Positions 1 through 6,337 of a stretch of 19,036 nucleotides of DNA are shown piece by piece. Position 1 is the stretch's first letter, and each line of letters begins with the position of its first letter. The notes under the pieces were generated by a model, which was not told where the DNA came from, made no database searches, and saw only the letters and a list, made by a program, of their open reading frames with translations. The translations under genes were made by a program, and so were the position numbers. The stretch covers positions 1 to 19,036 of the forward strand of contig JBKPIY010000074.1 in the NCBI GenBank assembly GCA_046730475.1. Direction: 5' to 3'. The DNA comes from JBKPIY01 sp046730475 (GTDB lineage Bacteria > Actinomycetota > Thermoleophilia > Solirubrobacterales > 70-9).

Positions 1-426
1 ACCGGGGATGGGGTGGTGAGTGGGCTGATCGGGCTCCGCGGGACCAGCCCCGGCTCCGGCGGCTCGATGGAGGAGTTCCTTACTACCGGCCACTTCCGGC
101 TTCTGCGCAGGCGGCCGGCCGAGTTCGTCTCGGGGTTGGCCGGGGCGGTGTGGAGCGCGCGGGCGCGAGGGAGGTGGCTGCGCGAGTCCAACGAGTTCGC
201 CGGCTGGGACGAGCCCGGCACCGTCAGGGTGGTGTTCACGCTCTTCGCCCGCGGCGACGCGCGAGGCTCGCGGCTGGTCACCGAGACCGCAATCCAGCCC
301 ACCGATGAGGCTGCCGCTCGAGCCTTTCGCCGCTACTGGCTCGCCGTGGCCCCGTTCTCGAAGCTGATCCGCCGCCGCTGGCTGCGCGAGATCGAGCGCC
401 GCGCCCGCAGGATCGCGGCGTCCTAG
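1..426 (+). CDS. SRPBCC-like hypothetical protein, C-terminal part (5' end outside window)
   Basis: The reading frame is open from the first base of the window and stops with TAG at 424-426, so about 141 C-terminal codons are present. A GTG at 13 is possible, but the frame continues upstream of it, and relatives of this type are longer at the N-terminus, so I treat the gene as cut by the window edge. Recognisable elements are a WDEPGTVRV segment, a TETAIQPTD segment and a basic tail (FRRYWLAVAPFSKLIRRRWL). This pattern is common in small actinobacterial proteins with an SRPBCC (START-like) fold, which often bind hydrophobic ligands. No catalytic residue is evident and the ligand is unknown. 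The family call is from recall of sequence pattern and is moderately sure; the function is not assigned. Confidence 0.65.
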   Translation, partial: TGDGVVSGLIGLRGTSPGSGGSMEEFLTTGHFRLLRRRPAEFVSGLAGAVWSARARGRWLRESNEFAGWDEPGTVRVVFTLFARGDARGSRLVTETAIQPTDEAAARAFRRYWLAVAPFSKLIRRRWLREIERRARRIAAS

Positions 427-446
427 GGGTCCGGTCCAAAAGATCG

Positions 447-474
447 CGAGCGCAACTTATCCGGTTCGCGCTCG
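447..474. other. Inverted repeat between two genes
   Basis: CGAGCGC (447-453) pairs with GCGCTCG (468-474). The stem can be lengthened by AAC (454-456) with GTT (464-466) if one C is bulged. It lies 21 bases after the stop of the first gene and 15 bases before the next start. There is no T-run after it, so a terminator role is only possible. It could equally be a regulatory site of the SpoIID-type gene. Confidence 0.3.
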
Positions 475-488
475 TTGACTGAAAGACG

Positions 489-1640
489 ATGCCTTTGGGA
501 GGCACCGCGAACCTCCGCCGTCGCGTCCGCCGCGGGCGCTCGATCCTCGCCGCCGCCGCCCTGCTGGCCGCCCTTGCCGTCCCCGGAGCGGCGCAGGGCA
601 AGGTGATCTGGAGGATCAGGGGCGGCGGCTTCGGCCACGGGGTCGGGATGAGCCAGTACGGCGCCTACGGCTACGCCACGCACGGGACGGGCTACAAGGC
701 GATCCTCACCCACTACTTCAGCCACACCAAGGTGGCGACGACCCTGGACCAGACGGTCCGGGTCCTGCTTCGCCCCTATCAGTCGCAGGTCAGCTTCAAC
801 GGCGCCACCGCGGCCTGCGACGTGAGCCTGAGCGAGGCGAGGACCTACAGCGGGGTGCGAAGCGGCGGCGACGTCCTCTTGCGCAACCCGAAGAGCAAGA
901 CGATCGAGAACTGCGGCCCCGTCCTGAGCGCGACCGGGGGCAAATCGGTGGTGATGGTCGGGAAGGGCTCCTACCGCGGGGCGCTCGAGGTTCGCCCCTC
1001 CTCGGTGCCAAAGAAGGTGAACGCGATCAACGCGGTCGCGCTTGACGACTACGTCAAGGGAGTGGTGCCGCGCGAGAGCCCCTCGTCGTGGCCAATGGAG
1101 GCGCTCAAGGCGCAGGCGGTCGCCGCGCGCTCCTATGGGCTCGCCGGGAAGGTGGGCGGCAACGGGTTCGATCTCTACGACAACACCTCGAGCCAGGTCT
1201 ACGGCGGGCTCTCGGCCGAGACGCCGCGAAGCAACAAGGCCGTCAACGCGACCACCCTCCAGATCGTCAACTACAAGGGCCAGGTCGCCAAGACCTTCTT
1301 CTTCTCCACCTCGGGCGGTTACACGGAGAACAACGAGAACGTGTTCGGCGGCGAGCCGATCCCGTATCTGCGGGGGGTCCCCGACCCCTATGACGGGATC
1401 TCCCCCTACCACCGCTGGGTGGTGAAGAAGACCCAGCGTCGGATCCAGATCGACCTCGGCGACGCGGTCCGTGGAAAGCTCCGCAAGATCACGGTCCTGA
1501 AGCGCGGCGTCTCGCCCCGGATCGTCACCGCGAAGCTGATCGGCTCGACCGGGGTCACCAAGATCGCCGGTCAGGCCCTGAGGGCCGACCTCGGCCTTCG
1601 CGACGCCCCCTGGGGCTTCAAGAGGATCGAGCGGAAGTGA
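489..1640 (+). CDS. Secreted SpoIID/LytB-domain protein (putative peptidoglycan lytic transglycosylase)
   Basis: A 383-residue protein. Residues about 10-36 form a signal peptide: an Arg-rich n-region, an Ala/Leu core and a cleavage-like GAAQG. The SpoIID domain is clear from the motif VVPRESPSSWPMEALKAQAV around 192-211. Its Glu196 matches the catalytic acid of SpoIID lytic transglycosylases. FFSTSGGYTENNE (271-283) and PYLRGVPDPYD (292-302) also match. SpoIID enzymes cleave glycan strands lacking stem peptides. The GHGVGMSQYGAYG motif lies at the N-terminus (49-61), whereas in Bacillus SpoIID it follows the catalytic region. The protein ends at LGLRDAPWGF, where that motif would otherwise follow. 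The ATG at 489 has only a weak GAAAG upstream (482-485). The domain alone does not show that the organism sporulates; wall remodelling is the safer inference. Confidence 0.88.
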   Translation: MPLGGTANLRRRVRRGRSILAAAALLAALAVPGAAQGKVIWRIRGGGFGHGVGMSQYGAYGYATHGTGYKAILTHYFSHTKVATTLDQTVRVLLRPYQSQVSFNGATAACDVSLSEARTYSGVRSGGDVLLRNPKSKTIENCGPVLSATGGKSVVMVGKGSYRGALEVRPSSVPKKVNAINAVALDDYVKGVVPRESPSSWPMEALKAQAVAARSYGLAGKVGGNGFDLYDNTSSQVYGGLSAETPRSNKAVNATTLQIVNYKGQVAKTFFFSTSGGYTENNENVFGGEPIPYLRGVPDPYDGISPYHRWVVKKTQRRIQIDLGDAVRGKLRKITVLKRGVSPRIVTAKLIGSTGVTKIAGQALRADLGLRDAPWGFKRIERK

Positions 1641-1674
1641 TCAGGCACCCAACCGCCGCGCTGCCTCCTCCTCC

Positions 1675-2667
1675 CTATCCGTCCGGGTACGGCTGGAGGG
1701 GGATGCCGTGGTCGGTTTCGCGCATCCCGAACTCGTAGGCGGCGGCGCCGGAGACGAGGAGGCGCTCCGCCGGGCGGCCGTCGATCTCGACGTCGAGCTC
1801 GAGATCGGAGATCGAGCAGTTGAGCGTGTTGTGCTCGGGGCCGACCGGGTCGGCGTAGATCCATCCGACGAAGTCCTTGCGTTGGGCGCCCACCCGGCCC
1901 CGCAGCCTGACCCCGCGGCCGCGGAGCGCGAAGCGGCACCGGGTGGGCTCCTCGTCGACCTCGGTGCTCGGCACCCGCTCGAACCCCCCGAGACGGTGGG
2001 GGACGCCGTCGAGGACGAGGTTCCCGTTCGCGACCCACGGGGTGGTCATCCCCGCCACCTTGACCCGGCCCGCCGCCATGTCGAAGTAGTCGCCCGCCGG
2101 CCGGCCCTCGAATCCGGCCCCCTGCACCCACACCCAGCGCTCGGCGTGCTCGGCGCCCCAGTTGTGGCCGACCATCCCCCGCCAGCCCTCGACCGCGATC
2201 CGCTCGCCGCCCACCTCGAGCTCGCCGTCGAAGACCGCGTTCGGATACGGGCTCAGGAACTTGGTCCTCGGGACCGGTGCCCGGTAGAGCCACTCGCGCG
2301 GGAGGTGGTGGAAGGGCTCGTGGTCGTCGCTGAAGCGGAGATCCCAGCTCGCCTCGAGCGCATCCGTCCGGATCACGCCGATGGCGCGTCCCTCGCTGAG
2401 GACCGCGTCGCCGACCTTGATGTACCCCGTGCTCGGGGCCAGCACCTCGTCGGCGACGAAGGCGCGCTTGGTCGCCCGCGGCCCCGGCGACTCTGCGTCA
2501 AAGAGCGTGAACCAGAGGGCGGCGGTGACCGGCTCGCCGGGGCGCTTGTGGACCGTGTGCCGGACCCAGGCGCCGAGGCCGCCGCCGGGCCGGCACAGCT
2601 TCAGGTAGAAGCTCTCGTAGTGGCCCTTGTTCTCCGGAACTGTGGGAAATCGCGCCTCTGTCCGCAT
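1675..2667 (-). CDS. AttH/CrtC-like (lipocalin-type) protein of unknown function
   Basis: A 330-residue protein without a signal peptide or membrane segment. It is rich in beta-type alternation and Trp/Gly. The motif GMVGHNWGAEHAERWVWVQ (164-182) resembles the HDHNWG core of the AttH/CrtC group (hydroxyneurosporene synthase, tocopherol-cyclase-like proteins). An N-terminal GHYESFYLKLCRPGGGLG (15-32) is also typical of actinobacterial members. The reaction is unknown; the family includes carotenoid hydratases and many uncharacterised proteins thought to act on hydrophobic ligands. It is the last gene of a minus-strand run, 13 bases after mtaD, and converges on the SpoIID-type gene with 34 bases between the stops. 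A TAGCGT box (2683 to 2678) overlaps the mtaD stop codon and could give a separate promoter, but operon reading is simpler. The family call is moderately sure. Confidence 0.6.
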   Translation of the reverse strand: MRTEARFPTVPENKGHYESFYLKLCRPGGGLGAWVRHTVHKRPGEPVTAALWFTLFDAESPGPRATKRAFVADEVLAPSTGYIKVGDAVLSEGRAIGVIRTDALEASWDLRFSDDHEPFHHLPREWLYRAPVPRTKFLSPYPNAVFDGELEVGGERIAVEGWRGMVGHNWGAEHAERWVWVQGAGFEGRPAGDYFDMAAGRVKVAGMTTPWVANGNLVLDGVPHRLGGFERVPSTEVDEEPTRCRFALRGRGVRLRGRVGAQRKDFVGWIYADPVGPEHNTLNCSISDLELDVEIDGRPAERLLVSGAAAYEFGMRETDHGIPLQPYPDG

Positions 2668-2680
2668 CGCCGCAGCGACG

Positions 2681-3943
2681 CTACCGATCCCGGGCCGAGG
2701 ATGTGAGCCGGGCGGCGCGGGCGCGGACCTCGGCGATCACCTCCGCGGCGGCCGCGACCTCTCGATTCCGCATCAGCGCCCGCCCCGCGACCACGGTGGT
2801 GTCGACCACCGCGCCCGAGGCCGCGTAGACGAGGTCGGCATCGAGGTCGCCCGGCGTCAGCTCGGGGTCCTGGCGGCGGAGCAGCAGGAAGTCGGCCGGC
2901 CCTCCCGCCGCGAGGGGAATCCCCCCCAACAGGTCCGAGCGCAGGCCGCGGGCGATCGCGAGCGCCTCGGCGGCCGGGAGGACCGAGGGATCTCCCTCCG
3001 CGTGCTTCTGGGAGAGGGCGAAGATCTTCACCTCCTCGAGGAGGTCGAGGTTGGAGTTGGAGGCAGGGCCGTCGGTGCCCAAGCCGAGCGCCACTCCGGC
3101 CGCGGCCGCCCGCCGGTACGGAATCAGCCCGCCGACCGCGAGCTTCATGTTCGCGGCCGGATTGGCGACCACGGTGCTGCCGCGCTCCGCGATCAGCGCG
3201 AGCTCATCGTCGTCGAGCCAGACGCCGTGGGCGAGGACGGTCCGTGGCCCGAGCAGCCCGAGGCGATCGAGGTAGGCGGCGGGGCGCACGCCGTGAGCGG
3301 CCAGACACTCCTTCACCTCTCCCTCGGTCTCCGACAGGTGGATCTGGATCGGGACCTCGCGGTCGGCGCCGACCTGGGCGATCCACGCGAGCGAATCGGA
3401 GCTGACGGTGTAGATCGCGTGGGGGCCGAGGCTTGGGGTGACGAGGGGCCCGAACCCCCCCAGCTCGTCGAGCGACCCCAGTGCCCGGGAGCGGAGGTCG
3501 GCGCCCTTGGCGGTGTCGAAGGTGTCGAGGAGGACGAAGCTGACCACCGCCCGCAGCCCGGCGTCCGAGACGGCCCGCGCCACCTCGGCGCCGTGCCAGT
3601 ACATGTCGAAGAAGCGGGTGGTGCCCGACCGGATCATCTCGATCGCGGCCAGCCGCGTCCCCCAGTAGACGTCCTCGGGCTCGAGCTTCGCCTCGGCCGG
3701 CCAGATCCTCTCCCGCAGCCACTCCATCAGCGGCAGGTCGTCTCCGAATCCGCGGAACAGGGTCATCGCCGCGTGGGTGTGGCCGTTGACCATCGGCGGC
3801 ACCAGCACCATCTCGCCCCCGTCGATCACCTCGTCGTCGGGCTCGGGCTCGACCTCGGGCCCGAGCGCCGAGATCGCTCCCCCCTCGCACCGCAGACCGA
3901 CGACCGAGCCTTCCAGCTCGGCGCCGGTGACCGCGAGGCTCAA
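2681..3943 (-). CDS. mtaD: 5-methylthioadenosine/S-adenosylhomocysteine deaminase
   Basis: A 420-residue amidohydrolase of the cytosine deaminase-like metal-dependent hydrolases. Visible ligands are NGHTHAAM (His55, His57), GPHAIYT (His175), IHLSETEGEV (His202, Glu205), AHGVWLDD (His239) and GTDGPASNSNLD (Asp291). These fit the one-metal MTA/SAH deaminase pattern, and the length matches the family. Members deaminate 5'-methylthioadenosine and/or S-adenosylhomocysteine to the inosine forms; 8-oxoguanine and other adenosine-like substrates occur in relatives. The start is TTG at 3943, which overlaps the stop of the upstream phosphorylase gene as TTGA, so translation is probably coupled. The neighbour supports a role in methylthioadenosine salvage. 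Other amidohydrolase activities cannot be excluded from sequence alone. Confidence 0.85.
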   Translation of the reverse strand: MSLAVTGAELEGSVVGLRCEGGAISALGPEVEPEPDDEVIDGGEMVLVPPMVNGHTHAAMTLFRGFGDDLPLMEWLRERIWPAEAKLEPEDVYWGTRLAAIEMIRSGTTRFFDMYWHGAEVARAVSDAGLRAVVSFVLLDTFDTAKGADLRSRALGSLDELGGFGPLVTPSLGPHAIYTVSSDSLAWIAQVGADREVPIQIHLSETEGEVKECLAAHGVRPAAYLDRLGLLGPRTVLAHGVWLDDDELALIAERGSTVVANPAANMKLAVGGLIPYRRAAAAGVALGLGTDGPASNSNLDLLEEVKIFALSQKHAEGDPSVLPAAEALAIARGLRSDLLGGIPLAAGGPADFLLLRRQDPELTPGDLDADLVYAASGAVVDTTVVAGRALMRNREVAAAAEVIAEVRARAARLTSSARDR

Positions 3944-4686
3944 GGGGAGAGCGCCCCCGCGCCGGACAGCACGGGCAGGACCCGCTCGAGCGCGGCGAGC
4001 AGCTGGGCGGCCGTTTGGTCGCGCCCCCGCCGGTAGCGCTCCATCGTCAGGGGCTCGTCCTCGAGTCCGTTGGCGAGGTTGTCGACGGTGCAGATCGCGG
4101 CGTAGGCAAGCCCCGCCTCCCGGGCCAGGATCGCCTCCGCGGCGACCGTCATCCCGACGACGTCGGCGTCGCGGGCGAGCGCCCGCACCTCGGCCGGGGT
4201 CTCGAACCTGGGCCCGCGGGTCTGGGCGTAGACGCCTCCGTCGACGAACGAGGCGCCGGTGTGGGACTGGAACGCCCGCACCACGGCCCGCCGCCAGCCT
4301 GGATCGAAGCCGGGGATCGAGTGGCCTCGAGTGTCCTCGTAGAAGCTCGGCGCTACCCGAGGGGCGTAGAAGTCATCCGGGCACACGATCGTCCCCACGG
4401 GCAGGTCGACCCGGAGGCTGCCGACGGAGGCCAGCGCCAGTACCCGGTTGCAGCCCAGCTCGCAGATCGCCCGGACGTTGGCGCGGTGGTCGAGGAGGTG
4501 GGCCGGGAGCGGGCGATCCCGGCGATGCCGAGCGAGCGCCACCACCGCCCCCGCGTCGATCGCGTCGACCCGAGCGCCGTCGAGCTCGATCTGGACGTCC
4601 TGGCCGTGAACCGGCTCCGAGCCGGGGGGCAGGCTGTGGCCGTAAACGAGGCAGAGGCGCTCGCCGCTGACCCTCGGGAGCTCCAT
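3940..4686 (-). CDS. mtnP: MTAP/PNP-family phosphorylase (methylthioadenosine or methylthioinosine phosphorylase)
   Basis: A 248-residue trimeric-type purine nucleoside phosphorylase. Family marks are LPAHLLDHRANVRAI (60-74, compare the IPPHRINYRAN region of MTAP), LASVGSLR (85-92), YAQTRGPRFETPAEVRAL (153-170) and GMTVAAEAILARE (178-190). The base-recognition region reads ICTVDNLANG (198-207) and holds both Asp202 and Asn203, so the preference for 6-amino (MTA) or 6-oxo (MTI) purine cannot be read safely. The N-terminal phosphate loop is VYGHSLPPG rather than the usual GGSGL-like motif. It is 29 bases downstream of ychF and overlaps mtaD. With a deaminase beside it, the route MTA to MTI to hypoxanthine plus methylthioribose-1-phosphate is plausible, as known in Pseudomonas aeruginosa. 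The symbol is given at family level only. Confidence 0.8.
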   Translation of the reverse strand: MELPRVSGERLCLVYGHSLPPGSEPVHGQDVQIELDGARVDAIDAGAVVALARHRRDRPLPAHLLDHRANVRAICELGCNRVLALASVGSLRVDLPVGTIVCPDDFYAPRVAPSFYEDTRGHSIPGFDPGWRRAVVRAFQSHTGASFVDGGVYAQTRGPRFETPAEVRALARDADVVGMTVAAEAILAREAGLAYAAICTVDNLANGLEDEPLTMERYRRGRDQTAAQLLAALERVLPVLSGAGALSP

Positions 4687-4715
4687 CGAGCGGACACCCT
4701 AGAGGGTCGGCGTCG

Positions 4716-5789
4716 CTAGGTCCGGATGTGGACGACGTCGCCGTCGCGGACGACGTAGTCGCGCCCCTCGATCCGGAGGGTGCCGCGGTCGCGGGCGGCG
4801 GCGTAGCCGCCCGCGTCCTCCAGCTCCTGCCAGGCGATCACCTCGGCGCGGACGAAGTCCCGCTGGAGGTCGGTGTGGACCCGGCCGGCCGCGTCGTAGG
4901 CGGTGCCGCCGCGGCGCAGGGTGCGGGCCATCGCTTCCTTGCCCGCATCGGCGGTGAAGAAGGTGACCAGGTCGAGGAGCTCGAAGGCGGCGCGGATCAG
5001 GCGCGCCAGGCCCCACATCTCGATCCCGAGCTCCTCGCGCATCTCCTCGGCCTCGTCGGGCGAGAGCTCGCGCAGCTCCGACTCGACCCGGGCCGAGATC
5101 GCCACCGCGACCGCCCCCGCTGAGCGCGCCCGCGCCTCGATCGCCGGCGGCACCGCGCTCTCCCCTTCGTCGACGTTCGCCACGTAGAGGACCGGCTTGG
5201 CGGTGAGGGGGCTGAGCTTGCGAACCGCGTCCGGGGCCGCCTCCGGCACCGGCACCTCGCGCGCCGGCCGCCCGGCGGACAGGGCCTCCACCACCTGCTC
5301 GAGCCAGGCCCGCTCGGCGATCGCCTCCTTGTCGCCCGAGCGCGCCTGCTTGGTGACCCGCGCGAGGCGTCCCTCGGCCTGCTCGAGGTCGGCCGCCAGC
5401 AGCTCCGTCTCGATCAGCTCGATGTCGGCGACCGGATCCACCCTGCCCTCCGGGTGGGCGACCTGGCCGGCACCATGCGCCCTGATCACGTGGCAGATCG
5501 CGTCCGTCTCGCGGATCGAGGCGAGGAAGCGGTTGCCGAGCCCCTCCCCCCGCGAGGCGCCGCGCACGAGGCCGGCGATGTCGTGGAAGTCGATCGTCTC
5601 GTGGACGACCTCGGAGGAGCCGATCACCTCGGCCACGCGCTCGAGGCGCTCGTCGGGAACCGGGACGACGGCGACGTTGGGCTCGACGGTGGTGAAGGGG
5701 TAGTCGCCGATCTCGGCGCCGGCGGCGGTGAGGGCGTTGAACAGGGTCGACTTGCCCGCGTTCGGAAGGCCGACGATCCCGATCTTCAT
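4716..5789 (-). CDS. ychF: Redox-responsive ribosome-associated GTPase/ATPase YchF
   Basis: A 357-residue protein that starts MKIGIVGLPNAGKSTLFNAL, with the G1 P-loop at 7-15. DIAGLVRGASRGEGLGNRF (70-88) carries G3. NVDE (205-208) replaces the NKxD of classical GTPases, the known YchF/OLA1 feature linked to ATP preference. Residues from about 265 to the end form the TGS domain (FFTADAGKEAMARTLRRGG, HTDLQRDFVRAEVI, EGRDYVVRDGDVVHI). Length agrees with the family (about 360). The frame is open further upstream, but those 112 codons are an Arg/Pro-rich shadow of the PAP2 gene. The ATG at 5789 is exactly where homology begins and overlaps the PAP2 stop as ATGA, so translational coupling is likely. 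It acts in the cytoplasm on or near ribosomes. The C-terminus ends in HIRT rather than the more common FRFN-like end. Confidence 0.95.
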   Translation of the reverse strand: MKIGIVGLPNAGKSTLFNALTAAGAEIGDYPFTTVEPNVAVVPVPDERLERVAEVIGSSEVVHETIDFHDIAGLVRGASRGEGLGNRFLASIRETDAICHVIRAHGAGQVAHPEGRVDPVADIELIETELLAADLEQAEGRLARVTKQARSGDKEAIAERAWLEQVVEALSAGRPAREVPVPEAAPDAVRKLSPLTAKPVLYVANVDEGESAVPPAIEARARSAGAVAVAISARVESELRELSPDEAEEMREELGIEMWGLARLIRAAFELLDLVTFFTADAGKEAMARTLRRGGTAYDAAGRVHTDLQRDFVRAEVIAWQELEDAGGYAAARDRGTLRIEGRDYVVRDGDVVHIRT

Positions 5790-6292
5790 GAGAGGAGCAG
5801 GAGGGAGACCGCGAATCCGAGCGCCGTTCCAAGCGCCGCCCCGGCGAGGACGTCGGAGGGGTAGTGCATCCCGAGGTAGGGGCGTCCGACCGCGATCAGG
5901 ATGGCGAGGGCGAAGACCGCCGGAGCGAGCCCGGGGGAGATCCAGGTGATCGCGACCGCGCAGGCGAACGACGAGGTGGTGTGGGCCGAGGGGAAGCTGA
6001 GCCTGCTGGGCGCCCCCGACAGGGGCGGCAGCCCCTCGAGCACGGGGCGCGGGCGGCGGACGATCGTCTTGACGACGTAGTTCGCCCCGATCGCGAAGGG
6101 GCCGAGGAACCCGCAGACCAGCCATTGGCCGCGGTCGCCGGGGTCGACCACGGCGCCGATCACGCCGATCACGAACCAGATCGCGCCGTACTCCCCGGCG
6201 GTCCCCAGGAGCCTTGCGGCCGCTTCCAGCCGCGGGTGGTGGAGGCGCGTCCGCATCGCCACCAGGAGATCGTGGTCGAGCCGGCCGAGCAC
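5786..6292 (-). CDS. PAP2-family membrane phosphatase
   Basis: A 168-residue membrane protein with all three PAP2 signatures: KTIVRRPRP (75-83, K-x6-RP), PSAH (101-104) and GRPYLGMHYPSD (136-147, R-x5-H-x3-D with catalytic His143). Hydrophobic segments lie at about 34-50, 57-73, 108-118, 122-136 and 148-167. Members dephosphorylate lipid phosphates such as phosphatidic acid or undecaprenyl pyrophosphate; the substrate here is unknown. The GTG at 6292 is chosen because the product then begins with the typical LDHDLLVAMRTRLHHP stretch and a TATCCT -10 box lies 8 bases upstream. An ATG at 6256 is the alternative. A longer frame upstream overlaps the divergent gene and has no homology. It is the first gene of the run and overlaps ychF by four bases. 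Confidence 0.88.
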   Translation of the reverse strand: MLGRLDHDLLVAMRTRLHHPRLEAAARLLGTAGEYGAIWFVIGVIGAVVDPGDRGQWLVCGFLGPFAIGANYVVKTIVRRPRPVLEGLPPLSGAPSRLSFPSAHTTSSFACAVAITWISPGLAPAVFALAILIAVGRPYLGMHYPSDVLAGAALGTALGFAVSLLLLS

Positions 6293-6300
6293 GGCGGCGC

Positions 6301-6306
6301 AGGATA
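6301..6306 (-). promoter_or_regulatory. Putative -10 box of the PAP2-ychF-mtnP-mtaD run
   Basis: On the minus strand TATCCT (6306 to 6301) fits the actinobacterial TANNNT -10 consensus. Only 8 bases separate it from the GTG at 6292, so the transcript would have almost no leader. No convincing -35 is visible. Confidence 0.45.
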
Positions 6307-6323
6307 GACGCGCCCCGCCTGCT

Positions 6324-6328
6324 GGGAG
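6324..6328 (+). promoter_or_regulatory. Shine-Dalgarno site that decides the GTG start at 6338
   Basis: GGGAG at 6324-6328 lies 9 bases before GTG 6338. An ATG at 6330 is nearer but in a different frame whose product has no family character. Confidence 0.5.
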
Positions 6329-6337
6329 AATGCCGCC

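Noticed and set aside
423..1412. Long open frame on the minus strand opposite the SpoIID-type gene
   Set aside because: It is a product of high GC at third positions. The translation is Arg/Gly/Asp-rich without any domain, while the plus strand encodes a complete recognisable protein.
489..1640. Evidence for endospore formation
   Set aside because: SpoIID/LytB domains are frequent in non-sporulating actinobacteria, and no other sporulation gene is present in the window.
1641..1674. Short AGGCA...TGCCT inverted repeat between the convergent SpoIID-type and AttH-like genes
   Set aside because: Only five pairs can form around a long loop. This is expected by chance in such GC-rich sequence.
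2627..4036. 469-codon open frame on the plus strand through mtaD
   Set aside because: It is antisense to a metal-site-complete amidohydrolase, with low-complexity His/Arg/Gly composition.
5790..6125. N-terminal extension of YchF by 112 codons
   Set aside because: The sequence is Arg/Pro-rich and overlaps the PAP2 gene in another frame. YchF homology begins exactly at MKIGIVGLPNAGKS.
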